From positions 1 to 14,807 of the forward strand of contig CAUABY010000024.1 in NCBI GenBank assembly GCA_958427375.1: a DNA stretch of 14,807 nucleotides, read 5' to 3'. How positions within the stretch are numbered: position 1 is the first letter of the stretch; every line of letters starts with the position of its first letter. The notes beneath the pieces are model-generated. The model saw only the letters and a program-made list of their open reading frames with translations. It was not told the origin of the DNA and made no database searches. Positions 1 through 6,513 of the stretch are shown piece after piece. Both the position numbers and the translations under genes were made by a program. This stretch comes from an uncultured Eubacteriales bacterium. GTDB lineage: Bacteria; Bacillota; Clostridia; Oscillospirales; Oscillospiraceae.

Positions 1-639
1 AACACCACGATGTATGACGACCTCATCATGCGCACAGACCCGCTCACCGGTGAGGCTTTTGACTACTTTGCGCATATGGGCGAGTACTCGTCCTATGTTT
101 TCTCGCCGTGGCCGCTGTTCTGGGCGACGTTTGCAAAGCTCTTTGAGTTCAGCATAACGGTGCTGATGCGTACCGTGATGCCCGGCTTCTTCATTCTGCT
201 CTTCTATCTCCTCATCTATCGCTTTGCGCGCTTTTTCTTCCGCGATGAGCGCGAAAAGGCGCTCTTTGCCCTGATGGGACTGAGCATTTTCTTTGAAATC
301 TGCGGCGTGGCGATGAATCTGCGCTTTACATGGATAATCTGCTACCCGTGGATGGGCAAGGGCTTCGGCGCGAGCATTGTAAGCCCGCTGGCGCTGTACT
401 TCTTCCTGCTCATTGAGGACGAGGGCGACAGGCGCAAGCGCCGGCTGCTGTGGCTGGCAGTGTTCTTTGCCAACGTCGCGGGCTGCATGGCGGCCTCGAC
501 CTGCGCCGAGCTCACGCTTATGCTGCTGGGCGCGTGGGGGCTTGTATACATCCTGCGCCGCCGCGATTGGAGCGCCGTTTGGAAGCTTGGCCTATGCTGC
601 CTGCCGAGCCTTGCGCTCATGGCGGCACATCTGCTGTAA
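1..639 (+). CDS. Polytopic membrane protein, 5'-truncated by window edge
   Basis: The reading frame is open from base 1 (codons for Asn-Thr-Thr precede the first ATG at 10), so this is probably the C-terminal part of a longer protein and the ATG at 10 need not be the start. About six hydrophobic segments are visible, counting from that Met: residues ~57-73, 84-103, 121-136, 146-162, 167-182 and 191-208, separated by short charged loops such as RDEREK and DEGDRRKRR. The stretch WMGKGFGASIVSPLALYF recalls the 'GK...P' loop of polytopic GT-C/DUF6077-type membrane proteins of Clostridia, but this is a weak memory-based resemblance. It ends 12 bases before the next gene, whose RBS overlaps this stop codon, so the two are cotranscribed and probably function together. 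No enzymatic residues can be named; function is unknown. Confidence 0.75.
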   Translation, partial: NTTMYDDLIMRTDPLTGEAFDYFAHMGEYSSYVFSPWPLFWATFAKLFEFSITVLMRTVMPGFFILLFYLLIYRFARFFFRDEREKALFALMGLSIFFEICGVAMNLRFTWIICYPWMGKGFGASIVSPLALYFFLLIEDEGDRRKRRLLWLAVFFANVAGCMAASTCAELTLMLLGAWGLVYILRRRDWSAVWKLGLCCLPSLALMAAHLL

Positions 640-651
640 GGAGGCGCGCAC

Positions 652-1419
652 ATGCTGGAAAGCTTGAAAATAATTCTCGACGAAACCTTATCAGTCTATC
701 ACCTTGCAACGCTGGACGGGCGGCTGTTCATTCCCTTTATAGTCTGCGTCTTTTATCTTCTCTTCGCACCCGGTGACAAGCACAGCCGCGCCCGGCAGTA
801 CTTCGTCTACCCCACGCTCATCCTCTGCGTCTTTATCTTCAACCCCGTGTTCATCCACTACATGATAAAGTTCACATATGACCCGGAGCGCGTGGCGCGC
901 ATGTACTGGCCGCTGCCAATAGCGGCAGTCATCGTCTACTGCGTGATGAGCGCGTTTTACGCTCTGAGCAAGCGCTGGCAGCGCGGCGCGCTGCTCGCAT
1001 CCTCCCTGCTCGTGCTACTGCTCATCACCGAGGGCAGCCACGCCGGGATATCCTTCAAAAAGGCCGAGAACCCGGAAAAGCTCATCCCCGGCGCGAAAGA
1101 GGTATGCGACGCTATCTATAACCTGTCCAACGGCGAGGAGGCCACGGTGCTCGTCCCCAAAAACCTCTTCTTCTGGGTGCGCGAGTATAACGCGGGCATC
1201 CTCACGCCCTACAAGCACAAGGCCGACGAATTCATGTACACCGACGATGGCGAGCTTGACCTTGACGCGACGGGCAAAAAGGCCCTTGACGCCGAGTGCG
1301 ACTATGTTGTCTACTCCAGCTCCGCCCCCGCGCTGGGCACGCTTGAGGATTATGGCTACGTTTACCGGTTCCAGGTCTATGGCGACAACTGCGTGTATTA
1401 TATCTACGGCCTGCAATGA
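652..1419 (+). CDS. Membrane protein with C-terminal extracellular-type domain, unknown function
   Basis: This 255-residue protein starts at ATG 652, behind a perfect AAGGAGG (638-644) that overlaps the upstream stop codon, so translation is coupled to the preceding membrane protein. Four hydrophobic segments are visible (residues ~25-40, 50-67, 86-106 and 112-127). They are followed by a soluble domain of about 125 residues rich in Tyr, Asp and Lys, with motifs such as VLVPKNLFFWVREYNAG, and the protein ends in a short aromatic beta-like tail (VYYIYGLQ). The pair resembles a single long membrane protein divided in two: the first gene ends within or just after a hydrophobic helix, and this one supplies further helices and the globular tail. 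DUF6077-like polytopic proteins are my best guess, with low confidence. A terminator follows 57 bases after the stop. No catalytic motif was recognised. Confidence 0.8.
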   Translation: MLESLKIILDETLSVYHLATLDGRLFIPFIVCVFYLLFAPGDKHSRARQYFVYPTLILCVFIFNPVFIHYMIKFTYDPERVARMYWPLPIAAVIVYCVMSAFYALSKRWQRGALLASSLLVLLLITEGSHAGISFKKAENPEKLIPGAKEVCDAIYNLSNGEEATVLVPKNLFFWVREYNAGILTPYKHKADEFMYTDDGELDLDATGKKALDAECDYVVYSSSAPALGTLEDYGYVYRFQVYGDNCVYYIYGLQ

Positions 1420-1476
1420 AGTCTCCGCGCTGAGCGTCCCGGCGGCGGAGGCCGCGCGAAAAATGACGCAAAGCAA

Positions 1477-1516
1477 AAAATGTGCCCTGCTGATAGACAC
1501 CAGCCGGGCACATTTT
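1477..1516. terminator. Bidirectional intrinsic terminator
   Basis: The arms AAAATGTGCCC (1477-1487) and GGGCACATTTT (1506-1516) are perfectly complementary over 11 bp. An inner GCTG/CAGC pairing (1489-1492 with 1501-1504) shortens the loop. The A-run on one side and T-run on the other let it act for the plus-strand membrane genes and for the converging abrB-type gene. Confidence 0.85.
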
Positions 1517-1528
1517 CTATTGGCTAAG

Positions 1529-1774
1529 TCAGCCGAGCTCCTGCAGCTTCTTAATGCATTCGGGGCAAACGTATCTTCCCTTGTAGGAAATGATTTCCTT
1601 CACACTGTCGCAGAAAACACATGCGGCCTGATACTTGTGGAGAATAATATCCTCGCCGTCCACATATATCTCTAATGCGTCCTTCTCTGCGATGTCTAAA
1701 GTGCGGCGCATTTCGATGGGTAGCACAATACGTCCAAGCTCGTCAACTTTACGCACAATCCCTGTAGATTTCAT
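1529..1774 (-). CDS. AbrB/SpoVT-type transition-state regulator with zinc-ribbon tail
   Basis: This 81-residue protein has an N-terminal swapped-hairpin AbrB DNA-binding domain at residues 1-47, with the family signature VRKVDELGRIVLPIEMRRTL followed by IAEKDALEIYVDGEDIIL. AbrB-family proteins bind DNA as dimers or tetramers and control transition-state and sporulation genes. The tail carries two cysteine pairs, CVFC (C52, C55) and CPEC (C70, C73), a spacing that suggests a small zinc ribbon; this is inferred, not shown. B. subtilis AbrB and Abh lack these cysteines. The start is fixed by AAGGAGTG (1782-1789), seven bases upstream, and by the Met-Lys-Ser-Thr-Gly opening typical of the family. 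It is monocistronic, with its own sigma-A promoter and a shared terminator, and diverges from spmA, so regulation of spmAB or of itself is plausible. I do not assign a symbol because SpoVT, AbrB and other paralogues cannot be separated here. Confidence 0.93.
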   Translation of the reverse strand: MKSTGIVRKVDELGRIVLPIEMRRTLDIAEKDALEIYVDGEDIILHKYQAACVFCDSVKEIISYKGRYVCPECIKKLQELG

Positions 1775-1802
1775 CTTTCTACACTCCTTATATAGTGGTT
1801 TA

Positions 1803-1823
1803 TGAGGAAAATGCTATTCCTCA
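1803..1823. promoter_or_regulatory. Inverted repeat at the abrB-type transcription start (possible operator or 5' hairpin)
   Basis: TGAGGAA (1803-1809) and TTCCTCA (1817-1823) form perfect 7-bp arms around a 7-base spacer. The repeat begins only a few bases downstream of the predicted start at ~1827. It could be a dimer-binding operator, for example for autoregulation, or an mRNA 5' stem-loop that stabilises the transcript. The sequence shows the symmetry; the role is inference. Confidence 0.45.
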
Positions 1824-1833
1824 CCTGATTTGC

Positions 1834-1862
1834 ATTATACTCAGTATTTTCCTTCTCGTCAA
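1834..1862 (-). promoter_or_regulatory. Sigma-A promoter of the abrB-type gene
   Basis: On the minus strand, TTGACG (1857-1862) and a perfect TATAAT (1834-1839) are separated by exactly 17 bases. Predicted transcription starts near 1827, giving a leader of roughly 50 bases. This is the best consensus promoter in the window. Confidence 0.85.
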
Positions 1863-1950
1863 CCGATTTTTTCAATTTATGTACAATTATTAACATTTTA
1901 TTCATTCAAAGCTGAAAATCCGGCATAACTGCATAAAAAGAGCATCAAGT

Positions 1951-2535
1951 GTGGTACTTTACATGGTTTTTTCTGCAATAATCACTTCAATCTTCGTAAT
2001 ATCCGCCGTCACCCTCATTCTCTCACCCGGAGCCGCACCAGACGCCGCCATGGAGGGCGCGCAGGCCGCTGTGCAGTTTTGCATCGGCCTTGCCGGGGGC
2101 ATCTGTCTTTGGAGCGGTGTTTTGGAGCTTGCAGAGCGCTGCGGCATCACAGCGGCACTTAACCGCCTGCTGCGCCCGGTATTAAAGCGGCTCTTCCCGC
2201 TCAGCTCCGCCTCTCCGGAGATTCTCGGCGCCTTGACAGAAAACGTCAGCGCGAACCTGCTCGGCCTCGGCAACGCCGCGACCCCCGCCGGCATACGCGC
2301 CGCGCAGGGCATGGCCGCGCTCGGCGAAGGCCGCTCCGCGCAGGACGAGCTATGCCTGCTTGTCGTGCTCAACACCGCCTCGCTCCAGCTTTTGCCCGTG
2401 ACCGTGGCCGCGATGCGCGCCGTAAACGGTGCCGCCGCCCCTTTTGACATTGTACCCGCCGTGTGGCTCACCTCCCTCGTCTCCATCTCAGCAGGGCTTG
2501 CGGCGGCGGCGATATTGCGGCGGCTGTGGCGATGA
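1951..2535 (+). CDS. spmA: Spore maturation protein A (nucleoside-recognition/gate domain)
   Basis: This membrane protein of about 194 residues is the SpmA partner of SpmB, which is needed for proper spore core dehydration and heat resistance. Visible features are an N-terminal hydrophobic helix, then EGAQAAVQFCIGLAGGICLW, and the family hallmark NVSANLLGLGNAATPAGI near residues 98-115, which is the nucleoside-recognition (Gate) signature. LVVLNTASLQLLPVTV follows, and then a last hydrophobic helix. Start choice is uncertain. GTG 1951 has a weak purine stretch (AAAAAGAG, ending 1942) at suitable spacing; ATG 1963 would give a slightly shorter N-terminus but has no RBS. The last codon overlaps the spmB start in ATGA, so the two are translationally coupled. 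SpmAB is transcribed from mother-cell sigma factors in Bacillus; the upstream CATAACT (1924-1930) vaguely resembles a SigE -10 but is not convincing. Confidence 0.9.
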   Translation: MVLYMVFSAIITSIFVISAVTLILSPGAAPDAAMEGAQAAVQFCIGLAGGICLWSGVLELAERCGITAALNRLLRPVLKRLFPLSSASPEILGALTENVSANLLGLGNAATPAGIRAAQGMAALGEGRSAQDELCLLVVLNTASLQLLPVTVAAMRAVNGAAAPFDIVPAVWLTSLVSISAGLAAAAILRRLWR

Positions 2536-3053
2536 ACAAGCTTCTCTCACTCGCGCCGACGCTGATTATAAGCGCGGTGTGCGTCTGCGCGCTCGTCCGC
2601 GGTGTGGACGTGATGGACGCACTGTGTACCGGGGCAAAAAAGGGGCTTCGCACAGTGCTTGACATGCTGCCCGCGCTCATCGTGCTCTTCGCCGCAATCC
2701 ACCTTCTGCGCGCCTCCGCCGTGCCGGAGCTTTTGACGCGCGCGCTCTCCCCCGCGCTCAACAGGCTCGGCATCCCGCCGGAGACCACGCTTATATTGCT
2801 GCTGCGCCCGCTCTCCGGCAGCGGCGCGCTCAGCGCGGCGGGAGATATCATGGCGCGCTTCGGGGCGGATTCGCTCATTGGCCGCACCGCTGCCGTGATG
2901 CTCGGCTCAAGCGAGACTACCTTTTATGTTATCGCGGTGTATTTCACCGCCGCCAAGGTCAAGGGTACGCGCTGGGCTATCCCCGCCGCGCTCGTGGCCG
3001 ACGCCGCAAGTTTCCTCGCCGCCGCGCTGGTATGCCGACTGTTCTGGGGCTGA
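2532..3053 (+). CDS. spmB: Spore maturation protein B
   Basis: This 173-residue protein, close to the usual SpmB length, starts at ATG 2532, overlapping the spmA stop as ATGA. A start 69 bases further upstream is possible in frame but would lie deep in spmA and add a non-homologous leader. Landmarks are GAKKGLRTVLDMLPALIVLF (residues ~37-56), LLRPLSGSGALS (~93-104) and the strongly conserved GSSETTFYVIAVYFTAAKVK (~128-147), followed by a C-terminal hydrophobic helix. Like SpmA it carries the nucleoside-recognition gate domain and several membrane helices, and the two are expected to act as a complex in the forespore or mother-cell membrane. Its presence is the main sign that the organism makes endospores. 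No convincing terminator follows the gene. Confidence 0.94.
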   Translation: MNKLLSLAPTLIISAVCVCALVRGVDVMDALCTGAKKGLRTVLDMLPALIVLFAAIHLLRASAVPELLTRALSPALNRLGIPPETTLILLLRPLSGSGALSAAGDIMARFGADSLIGRTAAVMLGSSETTFYVIAVYFTAAKVKGTRWAIPAALVADAASFLAAALVCRLFWG

Positions 3054-3132
3054 AACAGCTATACACAGACGGGTAAAGTGACAAAAAAGCCGACAGCCTT
3101 CAGTATTTTTTGCCGATTAGCATAATTTTCTC

Positions 3133-3161
3133 TTGTAATATTGTATATTTGCCTGTATAAT
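3133..3161 (+). promoter_or_regulatory. Sigma-A promoter of the acyltransferase-fold gene
   Basis: TTGTAA (3133-3138), a 17-base spacer and a perfect TATAAT (3156-3161). The start would be near 3168, with a leader of about 65 bases before the RBS GGAGGG (3221-3226). The same -35 TTGTAA is used before the DUF1846 gene. Confidence 0.75.
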
Positions 3162-3232
3162 GAGACAACGCCTGATAAAGCTTAAAATTTTAGAAGTTAT
3201 TTTATTCCTAAGATAGAATCGGAGGGAAACCT

Positions 3233-4111
3233 ATGAGTAAATATAAGCGCCGCTTCGGCGACCGCAAGGAAGGCAGGCTCGTGCGCAGTCTACCTGCGTT
3301 CAACAAGTTTATGCCCTACATAATGCCCACGCGAAATGACGGCTGCAACCAGTACGAGGAGAGCTTTGAGGTAACGGAGGTTGACCGCCACCTGCGCCGT
3401 ATGCGCGTGGCAGGCTACAAGGGCATAGGTTTTCTGCACTTCATCATTGCCGCCTATGTGCGCGGTCTCTCGGTCATGCCGGGTGTCAACCGCTTTGTTG
3501 TCGGCCGCCGCGTCTACTCGCGCGACAAGATAGAGGTTGTTATGACTGTCAAGCGCTCGCTCTCACTCGACGCGACCGAGACCACGATTAAGGTCGTTTT
3601 TGAGCCGACTGACACCATATATGACGTGTACCGCAAGATGCAGGAGAAGATTGACGAGATAAAGGCCGACACTGGCAGTAACAACACCGAGGATGTGGCC
3701 GAGGCACTCACCAAGGCGCCGCGCTTCCTGCTGCGCTTTGTGCTGATGATACTGCGCGTGATGGACTACTTCGGCTGGCTGCCTGAAAAGCTTCTTGAGG
3801 CAAGCCCCTTTCACGGCTCCATGATTATCACCGACATGGGCTCACTGCGCATCGGGCCCATCTACCACCATATCTATAACTTCGGCACGCTGCCCGTGTT
3901 CATCTCTTTCGGCGCAAAGCGCCACGCCTATGAGCTTGACCGCCACGGTCAGGCTATTGACCACAAGTATGTTGACTGCAAGTTTGTGATGGACGAGCGC
4001 GGCGTGGATGGCAACTATTACGCCACTTTCCTGCGCGCCGTGCGCCACATCTTTGCCCACCCTGAGATTGTGGAGACCCCGCCCACCCGCGTTGTCGACG
4101 ATATTTATTGA
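3233..4111 (+). CDS. Stand-alone E2/CAT-like acyltransferase-fold protein
   Basis: This 292-residue protein corresponds to the catalytic domain of 2-oxoacid dehydrogenase E2 and chloramphenicol acetyltransferases, without lipoyl or peripheral-subunit domains. Supporting features are the CAT-like GFLHFIIAAYVRGLSVMPGVNRFVVGRRVYSR (residues ~66-97, shown in pieces), the strand segment ETTIKVVFEPTDTIYDV (~116-132), and SPFHGSMIITDMGSLRIGP (191-209), equivalent to the E2 'TFTISNLG' strand. The C-terminal DERGVDG (254-260) aligns with the E2 catalytic DHRxxDG, but the His is Glu. From memory, Firmicutes homologues also carry DERxVDG there, so the change is probably family-wide rather than a local mutation. 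It has its own promoter and RBS (GGAGGG, six bases before ATG) and a strong terminator, so it is monocistronic. No E1 or E3 genes are nearby. The substrate and whether it is catalytic are unknown; database names such as '2-oxo acid dehydrogenase subunit E2' should not be taken literally. Confidence 0.85.
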   Translation: MSKYKRRFGDRKEGRLVRSLPAFNKFMPYIMPTRNDGCNQYEESFEVTEVDRHLRRMRVAGYKGIGFLHFIIAAYVRGLSVMPGVNRFVVGRRVYSRDKIEVVMTVKRSLSLDATETTIKVVFEPTDTIYDVYRKMQEKIDEIKADTGSNNTEDVAEALTKAPRFLLRFVLMILRVMDYFGWLPEKLLEASPFHGSMIITDMGSLRIGPIYHHIYNFGTLPVFISFGAKRHAYELDRHGQAIDHKYVDCKFVMDERGVDGNYYATFLRAVRHIFAHPEIVETPPTRVVDDIY

Positions 4112-4127
4112 TTGCAATATAGACCTC

Positions 4128-4164
4128 AAAAACCGGCTTTCCGTGTCTGGAAAGCCGGTTTTTT
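4128..4164. terminator. Strong bidirectional intrinsic terminator
   Basis: AAAAACCGGCTTTCC (4128-4142) pairs perfectly with GGAAAGCCGGTTTTT (4149-4163) around a GTGTCT loop, and a further T follows. A-rich on one side and T-rich on the other, it ends the acyltransferase-fold gene and, on the minus strand, the secA operon, whose last stop is only eight bases away. Confidence 0.95.
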
Positions 4165-4171
4165 GCGCACT

Positions 4172-4438
4172 CTACTCCTTAGCCGCGGCGCGCACGCGCT
4201 CAGCGGCGCTCTCGTGCGCCGCCTGAAGGCGCTCGCACTCATCCAGCAGCGCCTCACCCGCGGCGGTCAGCGCCGTGACGCGGTTATCGCGCGTGATGAG
4301 CTGCACACCCAGCTCCTCCTCCAGCGCCGCAACCGCGCGGCAGGTGGTGGAGTGGCTGATATACAGCCGCCGGGCGGCCTCGCTGAAGCTCTTATGCTTC
4401 GCCACGGCCGCGAAAATCTCAAGCTGTCTGAGCTCCAT
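4172..4438 (-). CDS. LysR-type HTH-only small DNA-binding protein
   Basis: This 88-residue protein is almost entirely a LysR-type winged helix-turn-helix (PF00126-like). It has MELRQLEIFAAVAKHKSFSE, AARRLYISHSTTCRAVAALE, then EELGVQLITRDNRVTALTAAGEALL, plus a short Glu/Ala-rich helix equivalent to the LysR linker helix. The 200-residue effector-binding domain of ordinary LysR regulators (about 300 residues) is absent. The terminator begins eight bases beyond the stop, so there is no downstream remnant of it. The ATG at 4438 shares one base with the cdd stop (TGATG), and a TTG one codon earlier is possible. The coupling to cdd and placement as the last gene of the operon suggest stoichiometric low expression. 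It could bind DNA as a dimer without a ligand, or interfere with full-length LysR proteins; both are inference. The gene is intact. Confidence 0.85.
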   Translation of the reverse strand: MELRQLEIFAAVAKHKSFSEAARRLYISHSTTCRAVAALEEELGVQLITRDNRVTALTAAGEALLDECERLQAAHESAAERVRAAAKE

Positions 4439-4818
4439 CAATAGTTGAAGCTGTGCGGCAAAAGCTCCGAGAGCTTGTAGCTTACATAGCGGTCGCCCGC
4501 CTTGGCGCAGAGCACCTCCATATTCGGTGAAAACTCAGCCAAAAACTGCCTGCATGCACCGCAGGGGGTACACCAGTTTTCGCTGTCGGCATAGATGGCT
4601 ATGCGTACAAAGCTCCTGTGCCCCTCGCTGACGGCCTTGCAGCAGGCGGTGCGCTCCGCGCAGATGGTGGAGCCGAGCGCGGCGTTCTCCACATTGCAGC
4701 CGGTGAACACCGTGCCGTCAGCACACTCTATAGCGGCGCCCACGGAGAAGCGGGAATACGGAACATAGGCGTTGTACGACGCCTGTTTTGCCATGGACAT
4801 AAGCTCTCTGTCAGTCAT
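4438..4818 (-). CDS. cdd: Cytidine deaminase
   Basis: This 126-residue enzyme deaminates cytidine and deoxycytidine to uridine and deoxyuridine in pyrimidine salvage, in the cytoplasm. It is the short homotetrameric type. The zinc and catalytic motif is C53-A-E55 within GCNVENAALGSTICAERTA, and the second zinc motif is P85-C-G-A-C89, giving ligands C53, C86 and C89 and proton shuttle E55. The substrate-binding FSVGAA (residues 24-29) and N42-V-E44 are also present. All expected catalytic residues are intact and length is normal. A purine-rich RBS, AAAGGGAG, lies just upstream of the ATG. The gene sits 30 bases after the solute-binding lipoprotein gene and is followed by the HTH-only gene with a one-base overlap, inside the secA operon. 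Confidence 0.97.
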   Translation of the reverse strand: MTDRELMSMAKQASYNAYVPYSRFSVGAAIECADGTVFTGCNVENAALGSTICAERTACCKAVSEGHRSFVRIAIYADSENWCTPCGACRQFLAEFSPNMEVLCAKAGDRYVSYKLSELLPHSFNY

Positions 4819-4848
4819 TTTTATCTCCCTTTCTTATATTGATTGTGC

Positions 4849-6513
4849 TTACTGCGCAATAAACTCCCAGTTGACAAAATCGAACAAGGGATTGCCGAAA
4901 TTGGCGTTGATGCCCTTGATGATGCCGCGATGACTGATGATTTCCTGCTTTTCAAAGCCGATGGGGATGAGCGTTGCGTTCATGCTCAAAAGGTCCGCAA
5001 ACTGCCGGTACATCACGGCGCGCTCCGCCTCGCCCGCGGCGAGGTAGGCGTTGAGATATTCAATATAGCTCAGGTTTGTGGAGTTTGAGTAGTTTATATT
5101 GGTGTTTTCGTTGTCCTTGGTGCGCACGGTCAGAAGCTCGGTGAGGTCAAAATTGTTGCGCAGGCGCATTTCACCGTAGTACAGGTCAAAATTGCCCTCC
5201 TTCAGTGCTGTCATATAGTCCTCCCAGCTCAGCTCCTGCACGTTCACCTTGATGCCGATGCTCTCCATATCATCGGCAAAGCGGCGCACAACGCCCGCTT
5301 TCGCGCTGCTGTCTGAGCAGACCACGAACACAAGCTCTATCTCCTGCGGCGAGCCGGACATGTACTCCATTCTGCCGTCGTCGTCATAGTCCCTGATACC
5401 GGCGTTTTCGAGAACCGCCACGCAGGTTTCAAGGTCATAGGCGAGGTTTGTGGCAAGGTCGTCCGGGTACAAGTCACAGGTGGGATACATAGCCACCGGC
5501 GATGCCACGGCGTTGCCATGCAGCAGCGTGACAAGGTTATTGCGGTCAAAGGCGAAGTTCATGGCATAGCGGAACTGGCTGAAGCGGCCAAGCGCCCCCG
5601 CCTCGTTTATGACGACATAGTGGAAATTCGTCGTGGGGTAGCTGTGGATTTCGTTGGTGCTCGCATAGCCAAGGTTTGTATAGCTTGAGGGGTCGTTTAT
5701 AACAACGTCGATAAGCGAGGACTCAAAAGCGTCCAGCGCGCTCTGCGCGTCGTCATACTCCTTGAGATAGATGGTGTCAATGGGGAAAGTGACCTCCGGG
5801 TGCTGGTACTCAACCGGCGCGTCCTCGTCCACATTGCCGTCCTCGTCCGTGGGCTGCACCTCCACCGGTCTGCCGATATAGCCCTCATAGGCGTGCAGCT
5901 CGGTATAGTCCTCGTTGTACATGTACGGTCCGCTGCCCATGGGGTAGTCGTCAGAAAAAGTGCCGTACTTGATTATTGGTATGTTCAAAAGCTTTGGCAG
6001 CTGTGAGTTGCCGATGCCGAGCGTCACCGTGACCTCCGTATCGCTGTAGGACGCGCCGAGATAGCTGTTGAAGCGCCCTCTGAAACGGTCGGAGCTGACC
6101 GCGCGGTCGAGCGAGTAGCGCACGTCCTTGCCCGTGAGCGGTGTGCCGTCATGGAAGGTGTGTCCGGGGTCGATGGTGAAAGTCCAGAAAGTATAGTCCT
6201 CGTTGCTCTTCCAGTCAACGATGACATTTTTGATTACGTTGAAGTCGTTGTCAAGCTCCACCATGTTCTCATAAACCAGCGCGCCTATGAGCTGGTTTGA
6301 GCGGTTTGTCGCCACGAGGGGGTTGAAGCTTCGGGATGTGTTCATGTTGAGGGAGAACACTTCGTCGTCGCCGGTTCTCGCCTCCAAATCCTTGCCGCCG
6401 GTCGATTCGGGGATGTTGTCGTATGTAAGCCGCTCTTCCCTCTTGCCGCATCCGGCGCAGGCGAGGAGCATGGAGAGCGCGATTACAACAAGCAGTATCT
6501 TCTTAAAGCGCAT
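4849..6513 (-). CDS. Orphan family-5 (peptide/nickel-type) ABC substrate-binding lipoprotein
   Basis: This protein of about 554 residues has a lysine-containing n-region, a hydrophobic core (residues ~6-18) and a lipobox with two candidate cysteines, C19 (LLAC) and C22 (CAGC), so it should be exported and lipid-anchored. The SBP_bac_5 fold is indicated by SFNPLVATNRSNQLIGALVYENMV (shown in parts, ~62-85), the signature HTFHDGTPLTGKDVRYSLDR (118-137), AMNFAFDRNNLV and the C-terminal region with INYSN. An acidic insertion (~219-240, DEDGNVDED) interrupts the expected region. The start at ATG 6513 overlaps the stop of the upstream gene (TGATG) and is preceded by AAGGAGG (6521-6527); a GTG one codon earlier is less likely. 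No permease or ATPase genes are nearby, so it is an orphan binding protein: oligopeptides are the family default, but the ligand is unknown. Confidence 0.93.
   Translation of the reverse strand: MRFKKILLVVIALSMLLACAGCGKREERLTYDNIPESTGGKDLEARTGDDEVFSLNMNTSRSFNPLVATNRSNQLIGALVYENMVELDNDFNVIKNVIVDWKSNEDYTFWTFTIDPGHTFHDGTPLTGKDVRYSLDRAVSSDRFRGRFNSYLGASYSDTEVTVTLGIGNSQLPKLLNIPIIKYGTFSDDYPMGSGPYMYNEDYTELHAYEGYIGRPVEVQPTDEDGNVDEDAPVEYQHPEVTFPIDTIYLKEYDDAQSALDAFESSLIDVVINDPSSYTNLGYASTNEIHSYPTTNFHYVVINEAGALGRFSQFRYAMNFAFDRNNLVTLLHGNAVASPVAMYPTCDLYPDDLATNLAYDLETCVAVLENAGIRDYDDDGRMEYMSGSPQEIELVFVVCSDSSAKAGVVRRFADDMESIGIKVNVQELSWEDYMTALKEGNFDLYYGEMRLRNNFDLTELLTVRTKDNENTNINYSNSTNLSYIEYLNAYLAAGEAERAVMYRQFADLLSMNATLIPIGFEKQEIISHRGIIKGINANFGNPLFDFVNWEFIAQ

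Noticed and set aside
2463..2531. In-frame upstream start for spmB
   Set aside because: It would add 23 non-homologous residues within spmA; the ATGA-overlap ATG at 2532 gives normal SpmB length.
3054..3232. Possible terminator after spmB (AAAAAAGCCGAC...GTATTTTTTGCC)
   Set aside because: The A-run and T-run are flanked by segments that do not form a good GC stem, so I could not support a hairpin.
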